This document shows, one piece after another, positions 36,381 to 46,982 of a stretch of DNA of 64,000 bases. How positions within the stretch are numbered: the first letter of the stretch is position 1; each line of letters opens with the position of its first letter. The notes under the pieces are model-generated. The model was not told the origin of the DNA, ran no database searches, and worked only from the letters and a program-made list of their open reading frames with translations. Source of the stretch: Diogma glabrata (Eukaryota; Arthropoda; Insecta; Diptera; Cylindrotomidae); the NCBI GenBank assembly GCA_963693315.1, contig OY856188.1:94979745-95043744 (forward strand), in the 5' to 3' direction. Both the position numbers and the translations under genes were made by a program.

Positions 36381-36508
36381 AGCGTATGCCACTTTCATGT
36401 AATGGATATTAATACACTCGCATATACCATACGAATCTCGCCTACGGCTCGTTTCGTATCCCGGTTAATGCTCGTGTATTACTAACCGTCATTACATGAT
36501 CGTAGCAT
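36381..36508. repeat. ~128-bp imperfect palindrome with CCTACGG core
   Basis: CATGTAATG and AATACACTCG on the left pair with CGTGTATT and CATTACATG on the right. The centre is CTCGCCTACGGCTCG. The design (AT-rich arms, GC-rich short core) resembles the palindrome at 25,969-26,122 and the cores in the 5-7 kb mosaic. Confidence 0.6.
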
Positions 36509-36554
36509 AATATACTATTACTATTATTCATTATTATACAGAAATACAATTTTT

Positions 36555-37345
36555 TGATTTCATCTTAATCCGATATGATGAACAATATTTTTGGCCTATG
36601 AAGGGTATGCACGAATAAATTTGAAGGTTTTACAACGCTCAAACACGTAACATATTGGTCATGAGAAAGGCACGGGGTTTCTAGATCCGGCCCACAGATT
36701 GACATTATTTGGCCTTACGCAAATTGCAGCCGTTGGAAAAGGCGAGTCTGAAGGGATCATTGGGATCCGTGGTAGAAGAAAAATGGCACCTTGAAATTTG
36801 ACGTTTAAAATGGTAGCTTTAAGGACATTGCTCATGATTTTCTCTATTACCAATCGGGTACCATTGCATAGCTTTGGTGCATTCAAATTTCTAAGCAAAA
36901 TTATTGGTGAACCAATCTTCAATCGCAAATTATGTGGTGGCATTTAAATCAAATCCAATGACTGCAACGGTGTGAATCCAACGGAAATTTGACAATTTCC
37001 TCAGGATCGACAATTCAGTGTCAATCTATTTGAATGATATTTCATCACTAGGCTTTCATTAATATCTGTTTTATTTTAAAATTAGTTGCGTCAACATCTA
37101 GTTCTTCCACGTAGCCACGCATGATTAATGTAAGAAGCCATCATTTTGCAAAAATTGTCTGGGAATCGGATGCATTGTGTATTTTCATGCAATTGAATTT
37201 TGAGCAATCGTTCGCCATATGTGTGATTCTCTCAGGCAAACGTTAATTTTCTCCGCATATGTGGCACGTGGTATGATCGATAATGTCTGTTTGAAATCAC
37301 TGGCCAAAAGAAAAATCCACCTTGCTGTGCTGCAATTGACAAATG
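36555..37345 (-). pseudogene. Helitron helicase relic (Pif1-like, C-terminal half)
   Basis: Reading the minus strand downward: FLLASDFKQTLSIIPRATYA (about 37,240-37,310) matches the Pif1-type helicase motif around GDFRQTLPVIP; VKFPLDSHRC near 36,985 and [20 protein letters not shown] then [11 protein letters not shown] (36,830-36,940) match the region before motif VI; LQFA joined to [22 protein letters not shown] and VVKPSNLFVHT (36,560-36,730) match the end. The helicase unwinds the element during rolling-circle transposition. Stops, frameshifts and loss of the segment between LQF and GQ make it inactive. The HUH nuclease region is missing. To the right it is cut by the palindrome at 37,361. 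Confidence 0.8.
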
Positions 37346-37360
37346 ATTACGTTTATATAT

Positions 37361-37862
37361 ACTAGGAGGGCCCGGCGTGCTTCGCTACGCTTATAAATAA
37401 AGTTTTTGCTTAGACCACGCTTATAAATAAAGTTTTTGCGTAGACATTTTGTTGACGTAGAAGCAATGATTTCAAAAAGTAGTAGTAAGAAATGCTAGCA
37501 TATAATTTTTAATTTTTCTTTTTAAATATATCAATGATAAATAATCATAACTCTAGCTGATCAGTTCGGATATATGACAAATTAGCGATCAAATAAGTTA
37601 GAGATCAAATAAGCTTACTTGAAAACTTATTTGATCGCTAATTTGTCATATATCCGAACTGATCAGCTAGAGTTCTGATTATTTATCATTCATATATTTA
37701 AAAAGAAAAATTAAAAATTATATGCTAGCATTTCTCATTACCACTTTTTGAAATCATTGCTTCTACGTCAACAAAATGTCTACGCAAAAACTTTATTTAT
37801 AAGCGTGGTCTACGCAAAAACTATATTTATAAGCGTAGCGAAGCACGCCGGGCCCTCCTAGT
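37361..37862. mobile_element. 502-bp near-perfect palindrome (foldback element) with CTAG termini
   Basis: Two 237-bp arms (37,361-37,597 and 37,626-37,862) are inverted copies with roughly eight visible mismatches, separated by 28 nt. Each end reads, inward, ACTAGGAGGGCCCGGCGTGC followed by TTCGCTACG. Within each arm the segment CACGCTTATAAATAAAGTTT is part of a short internal duplication. It has no coding capacity. The insertion sits between the helicase part and the N-terminus-like part of the Helitron relic. Outward each end reads ...CTAG followed by T, which resembles a Helitron 3' terminus, but the usual hairpin just inside was not found. Confidence 0.85.
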
Positions 37863-37956
37863 CAACATTATTACGCATATTACGCATATAATCTCTTTTA
37901 TTCCGACGACTCGATGTACCACTCACATCCAAACGTTTACGACGTGGTTTTGGCAT
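37862..37956 (-). pseudogene. Possible N-terminus of the Helitron protein
   Basis: From an ATG at 37,954-37,956 (minus) an open stretch reads MPKPRRKRLDVSGTSSRRNK then RDYMRNMRNN up to the border of the palindrome. A short, very basic start of this kind is common at the N-terminus of Helitron replicases. A second copy of 53 bp of it (TCAACATTATTACGCATATT and onward) is at 44,641-44,693. Identification is by context and composition only. Confidence 0.4.
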
Positions 37957-38068
37957 CGAAATAAATAAATATATCAATATATCAAAAATATCAAATAAAT
38001 AAAATATCAAAAATATCAAATAATATCAATATCAAATAAATTAAATATCAAACAAAATATCTTTATAT
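37957..38068. repeat. ATATCAAA-type simple repeat at the gypsy insertion site
   Basis: Irregular repeats of AAATATCAAATAA fill this stretch and continue after the gypsy element at 44,385-44,440, confirming that the element inserted into it. Confidence 0.7.
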
Positions 38069-38743
38069 TGTAATAAACTTCGTCCAGAATGGGTTAATTT
38101 TATTTACTCATTTATTAATTAAAAGTTAACTCCTTTCTCAATCTTTTACTTGTATTGCAAATTGTATTGCATAAATTAATGTAAATTAAATTTGTTATAC
38201 AAATGTTTACATTAATGAATTAAAAGGAGTTACCTAATACATTTTGCATAAATTAAATTTGAGTTCGCTAATACAAATGCAAGTATGAATGAAAACAGGT
38301 GTGGCCTATTTCAGATGTACGGACTACGTAGTATTGATTTCTAGTGGATTATAGAAGTTTCGATTTATTTATTTTTCGATATAAATAAGCAAACAAAAAT
38401 ATCAGATAGTCAGTTTTTACTTTTGCAATTAAAAGTGTTTATAAATATTCGCAAGTTTAAGGAATAATCGGTGGTACTTGAGCCTGGGAACTAATAGAGA
38501 AAGAATCTGAGCTTAGTGGAATAGTAAATACAGATTTTTCGATTCCGAATATTATTGATTCAAATTGTGGAAAAGCGGTGAAGTTTAGTGTACATAAATT
38601 GGAGACCCTGGAATTTATTGTAAGAAAACGGAAGCTGCTGTAATTTGATGACAAATAAAGTTTGAGATTCTGTTAACTAAAGATCTGTCTTTTACTGTCG
38701 TGTTTGTTCAATAATCCAAAAGAACCAACGAAGAGTCGTTACA
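38069..38743 (+). repeat. 5' LTR of the Ty3/gypsy element
   Basis: The 675-bp LTR starts TGTAATAAAC and ends GTTACA. It carries a TATA box (TATAAATA, 38,440-38,447) and AATAAA (38,654-38,659). Compared by eye with the 3' LTR (677 bp) there are about three substitutions and a 2-bp indel, so the insertion is recent. The flanking base quartet is ATAT. Confidence 0.92.
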
Positions 38744-38744
38744 G

Positions 38745-38761
38745 TGGTGTCAGAAGTGGGA
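38745..38761 (+). promoter_or_regulatory. Primer binding site, tRNA-Leu type
   Basis: TGGTGTCAGAAGTGGGA starts one base after the LTR end. The sequence is complementary to the 3' end of an insect-type tRNA-Leu (recalled), which would prime minus-strand DNA synthesis. Confidence 0.7.
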
Positions 38762-38772
38762 TTATTGAAACA

Positions 38773-40098
38773 ATGGTCAAGACAGTAAATATTAGTGATC
38801 TCAGCCAGACCCAGCTGAAGGATGAGTTGAAGAAACGGAATGCTCCAATCCATGGAACGAAGGCAGAACTTGCATTCCGGCTGCGTAAAGTTTTAGAAGA
38901 AGCAGGCCAAAACACAGAGGTCATAGAAGTAGAGCAAGAGGAAGTTACGGTCCAGAATGCCCCAGCAATTGATCCGATGATGGTGTTGATGAAAGAAATG
39001 ATGGCACACCAACAACAACAATTTGCTGATATGATGACCAAACAAGGAAACAACCAGCAACAACAACTTGCTGATATGATGGCCCGACAAGAGAAACTGG
39101 CAGCAGAACAAAAAGCCCGACAAGAGAAACTGACAGCGGAACAGAAAGTAGATCAACAATAACAATTTGCTGATATGATGGCAAAGCAAAAAAGTTTACG
39201 TGAAGTAATCGAGTCACGTATATCCAGTGCGGAGGTTAAAATCAACAACATGGAAAGGGAGCTGCGGACAGTTTCCGAAGAACAAGAGAAATTACGCAAA
39301 CTTTCAAGTGAATTCCGCCAAGAAATAGCACAAGTGAAGTCAGGTAACATGATCAATCCATCAACTACTTCAGCACCAGCTAGAGTAAAAACACCCGCAT
39401 TTGATGGATCTACATCGTATCAGATATTTAAGATGCAATTTGAGATAGCAACAACTGGGGTTGATCACCAGCAAAAAGCAAACGCGCTTATATTGGCATT
39501 GAAGGGACCTGCGGCTGAAATTTTGCAGACACTATCAGCGACAGAGCGTGATTACTGCAAGCTAATGGAGGCCTTAGAAGTAAGATATGGGGAAAGTCAT
39601 ATGCAAGCTCTCCATCGCATGCAGCTCAAAACACGAAAACAAGGAGTCAGCGAAACTTTGCAAGAATTAGAGGCTGACATTGTGAGACTGGTAAATCTGT
39701 CATATCCAAACTATAACGCGGAACACCGAGACGAACTGGCAGCTGATACATTTATCAATGCTCTTCGAGATGTACAAATGAGAAATCAGCTTTATCTAAG
39801 TGGAAAGAAATTACCTGCGGAAGTCTTAGCGTTGGCCCTGCAAATGGAAGCCGGAAAAAGAGCGTATGGCTCAGATAGAGTACGTCAGATGGAAGTTGCT
39901 GAGGAACCACTGAAAGCAGCGCTTGATGAAGTGATCATGCGTGTCAAAAGTTTGGAAAATAAACCTGAACAAAATCAACGAAGTAGATCTAGCAGAGTAA
40001 GATGCTGGAACTGTGGGAAGTTGGGGCACATCCGAAGAGAATGTAAATGGGAGCCACACCCGGAAGACAGAGGCCGCGTTCCGGTTTCGGGAAACTAG
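38773..40098 (+). pseudogene. Gag with N-terminal SAP domain and C-terminal zinc knuckle; one premature stop
   Basis: Gag forms the virus-like particle and packages element RNA. From the ATG at 38,773 the protein begins with a SAP-like DNA-binding motif (LSQTQLKDELKKRN, HGTKAELAFRLRKVL), unusual for Gag. A Gln-rich coiled region follows with repeats of ADMM(T/A)(K/R)Q and EKL(A/T)AEQK. A TAA stop at 39,160-39,162 interrupts the frame inside this repeat; the same frame then continues to the natural TAG at 40,096-40,098. The capsid-like part (about 39,390-39,880) matches retrotransposon Gag domains, and CWNCGKLGHIRREC (about 40,003-40,044) is a CCHC knuckle. Upstream of the ATG the frame is open into the LTR but has no reason to be translated. 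Confidence 0.88.
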
Positions 40099-43000
40099 AT
40101 TGTGCCAGCTTTGGAGGGCGAAAGCTGGCTCAATTACAATGCCCTACATTGGTGGTATCACAAGTAAAAAGAGAAAATAGTAGTCTAGTCTTAGAGGCAA
40201 CCGTTGGAAGCAAACCGTGCATGTTGACTTTGGACACAGGTGCTTCGAGATCGATAGTGCGTCCAGATGTGGTTTGTGATAGTCAGATCGATACAGCAAG
40301 ACGATTCACCCTAAAAACAGCTACGGGTGAAACAGTTCTAGTTCATGGAGAAAGCGACCAAGAGGTTCACCTTGGAGGAAATTCATTTAGGCACCGATTT
40401 ATTGTAGCAGATATAGAAGATGACTGCATAATTGGGCTTGACTTCATGAAAGAATACAATTTTATATTAGATCTGGGAAGCCACGTACTGAGATATGGAA
40501 ACACAGAAATAGTGCTACACGCCACCAACGACAATGCTGAGGTCCGTGTTATTAGTGATGGACCAACTGAGATCCCGGCAAAATCTGAGAAGATCATATG
40601 GACTAAGCTACTAAATAAAAGTAACCAAAATTCACCTGTGATGATTGAGCCAGCTAACAACGACTTTGGGGGAAACATTATGATTGGCCGAACGCTAGTT
40701 GCAGCAAAAGAGGGAGTAGTTCCAGTGCAACTGGTTAACTTCTCAAATAAACGAGTGGTCATCAATCATGGAGAAGAAATCGCCAAATGCGGCACCATAA
40801 AAGAGATAATCAGCTGTGAAGAAGAGCAAAAGGTCTTCATGCAGAGAAACAATCCCGCATTAGTAGCAATACTTCAAGATCTTAGTAAAAGAATGAATCC
40901 AGCCGAATTCAAAGAAATCAAGAGGGTATTAACGAAGATGAGCAGCGTTTTCTCTACTGGAGATGAAGATGTTGGAAGAACAAACATCGTGCGACATAGG
41001 ATCAACACTGGAAACGCTCATCCTATCAGACAGCCTCCTAGAAGACTACCACTGGCTAAACACGAGGATGTGCAAGGAATGCTGGACAAAATGAAAAGTG
41101 ATGGAGTCATCAGGCCATCTAAGAGTCCATGGAGCTCACCAGTGGTGCTAGTTAGAAAAAAAGATGGGTCAGCTCGTTTTTGTGTAGACTATCGAAGGCT
41201 CAATGAGGTAACCATTAAGGACAGCTATCCACTGCCACGAATTGATGACACACTGGATACACTATCAGGGGCCAAATGGTACAGCACATTAGATCTGAAG
41301 AGTGGCTACTGGCAAGTTGAAATGCATCCAGAAGATCGACGAAAGACAGCATTTTCTACTGGCAATGGGTTGTGGGAGTTCAATGTGATGCCGTTTGGTC
41401 TATGCAATGCCCCAGCAACATTTGAACGTCTAATGGAATGCGTGTTGCATGGTTTAACCTGGAAGGCCTGCCTAGTTTATCTTGATGACATCATTATAAT
41501 GGGTCGCAACTTCGAAGAGCATCTAATGAACCTCGAAGAAGTACTCAGAAGAATAAGTAATGCCAATATGAAGTTGAATCCGGTAAAGTGCAATCTCTTC
41601 CACAAAGAAGTGAAGTACCTTGGACACATCATTACAGAACATGGAGTCAGAACCGATCCCGAGAAGATTGATGCTGTGAAAAATTGGCCAGTACCGAAGA
41701 ATGTTCATGAGCTACGCAGTTTCCTTGGCTTATGCACCTATTATCGAAGATTCGTGGAGAATTTGCAAATATCGCCAAGAGTCTACATAAATTGACAGAA
41801 GCAAATACCAAGTTTCTGTGGACAACCGAATGTAATGAGGCCTTCTGCAGTTTAAAAGAAAAACTATGCAACACCCCTATACTAGCCTATCCAGAATCCG
41901 GGAAGATGTTCATTCTGGACACAGACGCAAGCAATGTAGGAACTGGAGCTGTTTTGTCACAGAAAATTGGAGACGATGAGAAAGTGGTGGCATACTTCAG
42001 TAAAGTTCTGTCAAAGCCGGAGCGGAATTACTGTGTCACGAGGAAGGAGCTGTTAGCTATCATCAAGGCTGTGAAACATTTCCACAAGTATTTGTGTGGA
42101 CAACCATTCCTGATTCGCACGGACCATGCTGCTCTAAAATGGTTATTACAATTCAAATTTCCTGAAGGACAAGCAGCAAGATGGATAGAGATCCTGCAGA
42201 ACTACGACTTCAAAGTTGAACACCGCAAGGGAAGGATCCATGGTAACGCTGATGCCTTGTCTAGAAGACCCTGTATAGAGGAGTGCAAGTCATGTAGCAG
42301 AACTGAGGGAAATGAGGCAATGAAAGTGAACCAAATCAAGTTCCAAACTCCTGAAGATTGGTGTACCGAGGCAATTAAAAGAGAGCAGCTAGAAGATCCA
42401 GCTATGGCTCCAATATTGAAATGGAAAACTGAGGGAAGGCGACCGGAGTGGAAAGAGGTCGCACCTTTAAGTACGGAGGTGAAATGCTACTGGGCGCAAT
42501 GGGACTCACTATTTATGGACAACAGGATACTTAAAAGAAAATGGGAGTCCGCTGATGGAAAGAAAGTGTTAGAACAACTGGTGTTGCCATCAAGTCGAGT
42601 GGAAGAGGTACTGGGAAAGCTGCATGGAAGTATTTTGGGAGGACACCTGGGAGTCAATAAAACCCTGGCTAAGGTAAGGGAGAGGTTTTATTGGGTAAGG
42701 TATCGAACCGACGTAGAGCAATGGTGTCGGCCATGTGATACTTGTGCGGCGAGCAAAGGACCAAAAACTAGAACTCGAGGAGAGATGCAACAGTACAATG
42801 TGGGTGCCCCAATGGAGAGAATTGCTATAGACATCGCGGGGCCATTTCCGGAAACGACAAAAGGTAACAAATACATCATGGTGGTCATTGATTACTTTAC
42901 AAAGTGGCCGGAAGCTTATGCAATACCGAACCAGGAAGCAGTTACGGTCGCGGAAACATTAGTCAATGAATGGGTTTGCAGATATGGAACACCGCTCGAG

Positions 43001-43696
43001 TTGCATACCGACCAGGGAAGGAATTTTGAATCTCTACTGATGGAAGAGCTGTGCAGAACACTCGGCATTAGAAAAACACGAACTACACCTATGAACCCAC
43101 AATCGGATGGCATGGTAGAACGATTCAACCGAACCATGGAAGAACATTTGTCAAAGGTAGTAGAAGCCAACCAAAGAAATTGGGACAAGGATCTTCCGTT
43201 ATTCTTGATGGCCTATCGTAGCGCAGTGCACGATACGACAAGTGAAACGCCAGCGAATATCATGTTCGGAAGAGAACTTCATCTTCCTAGGGACATCGAG
43301 TTTGGCATCCCTGGAGGTCTGGTATCCACGAAAACAGATTATGTGGGACAACTAAGGGAGAAGATGAATAAAATCCATCAGCAGGTTCGAGACCACATTA
43401 AGATTGCCAGTGACAAAATGAAAACCAGGTACGACATAAATGCAAATAGTGGCGGTTTTCAAGAAGGAGAATTGGTATGGCTATACAACCCCAGAAGAAC
43501 TAAGGGAAGATCACCCAAGCTGCAGCCAGATTGGGAAGGCCCATATAAAATAATCAAACGAATTAATGATGTCATCTACCGCATACAAAAGGGACCCCGT
43601 ACCAAGATGAAAGTGATACATCTGCAAAGGTTGGCACCGTACCAAGGTAACAGCACCAATGCGATCTCTGATATTGTTCGGGACGAACAAAACTAA
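40087..43696 (+). pseudogene. Pol: protease, reverse transcriptase, RNase H, integrase; one 1-nt deletion
   Basis: Pol is read after a -1 shift from gag. The protease has LTLDTGASRSIV (about 40,228). The RT has RFCVDYRRLNEVT, MPFGLCNAPATFERLM and the catalytic VYLDD (about 41,476). The RNase H part has LDTDASNVGTGAVLSQK, TRKELLAII and HGNADALSRRP. The integrase has the HHCC zinc finger (HGSILGGHLG to CRPCDTC), a DDE core (IDIAGPF, HTDQGRNFES, GMVERFNRT) and a GPY/F-like end (DWEGPYKIIKRI). The frame is lost at about 41,763-41,765, where one base of a T run is missing just after RRFVEN, between RT and RNase H; downstream reading continues in the shifted frame to the stop at 43,694-43,696. All catalytic residues I can place are present. 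Confidence 0.92.
40089..40128 (+). promoter_or_regulatory. Canonical -1 programmed ribosomal frameshift signal
   Basis: In the gag frame the last codons are TCG GGA AAC TAG. The heptamer G-GGA-AAC (40,089-40,095) is a classical X-XXY-YYZ slippery site directly before the stop. After a 9-nt spacer an 8-bp perfect stem, CCAGCTTT against AAAGCTGG (40,105-40,112 with 40,121-40,128), closes an 8-nt loop; ATTG and CAAT outside it could extend the pairing. A -1 slip leads exactly into the pol frame. Confidence 0.85.
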
Positions 43697-43698
43697 AT

Positions 43699-43707
43699 GG
43701 AGGGCAA
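43699..43707 (+). promoter_or_regulatory. Polypurine tract
   Basis: GGAGGGCAA lies immediately before the 3' LTR and three bases after the pol stop, where the plus-strand primer of LTR retrotransposons is expected. It contains one pyrimidine. Confidence 0.6.
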
Positions 43708-44384
43708 TGTAATAAACTTCGTCCAGAATGGGTTAATTTTATTTACTCATTCATTAATTAAAAGTTAACTCCTTTCTCAATCTTTTACTTGTATTGCAAA
43801 TTGTATTGCATAAATTAATGTAAATTAAATTTGTTATACAAATGTTTACATTAATGAATTAAAAGGAGTTACCTAATACATTTTGCATAAATTAAATTTG
43901 AGTTCGCTAATACAAATGCAAGTATGAATGAAAACAGGTGTGGCCTATTTCAGATGTACGGACTACGTAGTATTGATTTCTAGTGGATTATAGAAGTTTC
44001 GATTTATTTATTTTTCGATTTAAATAAGCAAACAAAAATATCAGATAGTCAGTTTTTACTTTTGCAATTAAAAGTGTTTATAAATATTCGCAAGTTTAAG
44101 GAATAATCGGTGGTACTTGAGCCTGGGAACTAATAGAGAAAGAATCTGAGCTTAGTGGAATAGTAAATACAGATTTTACGATTCCGAATATTATTGATTC
44201 AAATTGTGGAAAAGCGGTGAAGTTTAGTGTACATAAATTGGAGACCCTGGAATTTATTGTAAGGAAAAACGGAAGCTGCTGTAATTTGATGACAAATAAA
44301 GTTTGAGATTCTGTTAACTAAAGATCTGTCTTTTACTGTCGTGTTTGTTCAATAATCCAAAAGAACCAACGAAGAGTCGTTACA
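43708..44384 (+). repeat. 3' LTR of the Ty3/gypsy element
   Basis: Starts TGTAATAAAC, ends GTTACA, 677 bp, nearly identical to the 5' LTR; followed by ATAT. Differences include a T/C near 43,752, an A/T near 44,021, a T/A near 44,178 and a 2-bp insertion near 44,263. Confidence 0.92.
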
Positions 44385-44458
44385 ATATCAATATCAAATA
44401 TCTTTATATCAATTATCAAATATCTTTATATCAATAAACAAAATAATCGAAATAATAT

Positions 44459-44830
44459 CGAAAACTGTCCTTGTTCAAAGACAAAAGACGACTGAAATGA
44501 ATGATTTAAAAAAGAAAATAAATATTTAAGTTTCGTTTTTGTTGTTCGTTGTTCGTTGTTCGATAGCTAATATATAAAAAAGAAAATATCATTCATAAAA
44601 TATCATCATAAATATCATTCATAAAATATCATTCATAAAATCAACATTATTACGCATATTACGCATATAATCTCTTTTATTCCGACGACTCGAAAACCGT
44701 CCTTTGTTCAAAGACAAAAGACGACTGAAATGAATGAGAAAAAAAAGTTTCGTTTTTGTTGTTCGTTGTTCGCTAATATATAAAAAAGAAAATATAAAAA
44801 CATAAAATAAATTTTTAATTTCGTTTTTGC
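44459..44830. repeat. Direct repeats of Helitron-like 5' non-coding sequence
   Basis: Two direct copies start at about 44,459 and 44,694, both with TTCAAAGACAAAAGACGACT and GTTGTTCGTTGTTCG runs and AATATATAAAAAAGAAAATA. Between them lies the 53-bp segment (44,641-44,693) shared with 37,862-37,914. The arrangement suggests that this is the upstream part of the minus-strand Helitron, displaced by the gypsy insertion and internally duplicated. Confidence 0.6.
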
Positions 44831-45299
44831 ATGTATGTAAACTTATAATGCATATGTATATAAAAAGTTTTCCGTATATAATAACTTTTTTATTTATGAT
44901 CCGATTTGTGTGAATCCGAATCCGAATATAGGTTACACTAATATCAGTTAGCTGTGAAAATTTGAAATGAATCCATCAGCGAATAAAAAAGCCTTAGGCT
45001 CCACAAAATTTTGGGTTAGCGTATTAATATATAAGATTTTTTGTCCAACAGTTTGCAGTTGCTCATCATTAGCAACATAAGTAGCCAAATAGTTTTTATT
45101 GTACTGTTGTTTGAATTTGAATTTGACGATGAAAAGTTTGAAAAATTTGAGATTGAATTTGATGAAGAAAAGAACTCAGTACTGCATCTGCAAGTGTGAT
45201 ATCCTAATGGAATCGAAGTACGTATCGTATAAAATACCATTGACTATTCGCAAACGTTGAAGTCTTTATAACACTCATAAAATCTATTGTACGAATAAA
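44831..45299. other. Non-coding stretch
   Basis: No coding or repeat feature was recognised. Confidence 0.4.
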
Positions 45300-46015
45300 G
45301 AAATTTAAAAAGACGTTTGGCCAAATCACACTTTAATATATTGACATATTTACCAAGTTTAATCGAAAACCATTATCAGAAGCTGATGTTATTGAAGTTT
45401 CAAATAAACAGGTGCTCAAGAAGCCCGCATGACTTATCCCAATATCGCACAAAAACTAATCAGTTATTTGTCCTTCCAATTTTCATTCAATTCGATTATC
45501 AGGTACAAATGTTGTAGATCTTTAAAAAACAGGTGTTCGTGAGACCCTCACAACCTTCAACCCTTTGTCTAATGTACCCAAAAGCTTATAAAATCTTTCT
45601 CAAATCTTTAGAATTAACTTTTATCAATGTTTCATGATAATCGATTGGTAACTGTTGACTACAGCAGGGTAACTGTTGACTACAAAAACACTTTTAAAAA
45701 ATTAAAAAGAAAAATTTTAGCCGACAGTAACAAACTGGAAGTTGGTACGCAGAAATATTAGAAACAGTACTAAAACCTTATACTTGGCATATCAATCGTT
45801 TATCAATAAGATTAAAAACCAGAATTGGAAGTTATTGAAGTTTCATACTTACAGGTGTTCAGGAGACCTCCCACCATTTTGTCCAATTTTATCCTTTCGT
45901 CAATCTAAACCATTCTCAGATCATACTTTATCGCACACACACAATTTCATTAAAATCAATACAGAAGTTTAGAAGGAGTTCAGTCACAAACATACAGACA
46001 GAAGAAATATATATA
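45300..46015. repeat. Three diverged tandem copies of a ~200-230 bp unit, cagacag tail
   Basis: A box of the form AAACAGGTG(C/T)TC-(A/G)GA-(G/A)CC is followed each time by a CCCAAT-like stretch and AAACC-TT-TCAGA-like sequence, near 45,410, 45,528 and 45,850. The last copy ends in GTCACAAACATACAGACAG and an AT microsatellite. The unit is unidentified; tails with CAGACAG are common on invertebrate repeats. Confidence 0.45.
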
Positions 46016-46982
46016 TATATACAAAGAGAGATGTAGTATGAAGCAGTTTTATTCTGGTACGATAGAAACCAACGATACGATTTTTTTGCAATCGTTCTTA
46101 TTATTTGGTTAAAATTTCACTTAACATATTCAAAAAGAAAAATTCATATATTCAAAATTTAAAGGTATTTTGTATTCGACTACATATTAAAGTGTTACTT
46201 TATTATTGTAATTCGCAGTGGTAAAGTGTCACTTTTTAGCCTTTATTTTGTAATTGTAAATAAAATTACTTGTTGTTGTATTGTAATGATCATAAGGGTA
46301 TTTTTTTTTTATTTTATTTCGCACATTTCAATTATTTTTTTTATTGATAAATTTAAGTAAGTAAGTATAAATTTAAGTTTTTATTATTGATAAATTAACT
46401 AAGTACTGAGTTTTTATTATTGATAAATTTTGTAAGCTCCTATTATATCAGGAGCTTACAAAAAACAGTTTTTGATGTTATAATCGAAATCGGACCGAGC
46501 ACATAAATTAAATGTATTATAAAATGTATTATAAAAACTCAATTGCGAAATACTGCACAACAAGGAATTTTATTTACAATTATTTATCATGTTTCGCCAA
46601 GTACCAGCGGTAAAATCTATCGAATCTTATATTTTGTTGTCATAGTTTTGTTGTGCCTTAGAGGATCGTTCTTTCAAAACTTCCCTTCAAATTATAACAC
46701 AAGCACTTTAGTCATGAAAATTTTTATTTATTTGTTTATAGATTATTATCGGTTAAATCACACATAGCATTTTAAATGCAAAATAGCTTAAAACAGTTGA
46801 ACTTGTTTAATTTTATTGGTTACAACTTGACTTTTTTTTTTTTTTACCACTAATTAACTGACTAATTTCTATCTACTACAAACTATTACTATTTTAATTT
46901 TGTTTTAAAAATATATATATATATAAAATTGAAACTCTTAAATAGTTGCTGGATTGACTTTATAGATTTACTGATTTACTTC
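46016..46982. other. Non-coding stretch with a 10-bp-stem hairpin
   Basis: A perfect hairpin GTAAGCTCCT-N8-AGGAGCTTAC lies at 46,432-46,459. Nothing else was recognised. Confidence 0.4.

Larger units (their letters stand above)
38069..44384 (+). mobile_element. Complete Ty3/gypsy LTR retrotransposon, SAP-domain Gag, no env
   Basis: The element is 6,316 bp long, with LTRs at both ends and ATAT on both sides as target duplication. The internal region has a primer binding site, gag, a -1 frameshift signal, pol (protease, reverse transcriptase, RNase H, integrase) and a polypurine stretch (GGAGGGCAA) directly before the 3' LTR. No env-like frame exists. The order PR-RT-RH-IN is that of Ty3/gypsy. 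Two lesions, a premature stop in gag and a 1-nt loss in pol, make this copy non-autonomous, though its near-identical LTRs suggest active relatives elsewhere in the genome. Confidence 0.93.

Noticed and set aside
38739..39356. Several open stretches on the minus strand of gag
   Set aside because: They overlap the well-supported Gag frame and mirror its Gln-rich repeat; no independent domain.
40367..40765. 132-residue open frame on the minus strand
   Set aside because: Antisense shadow of the pol protease region.
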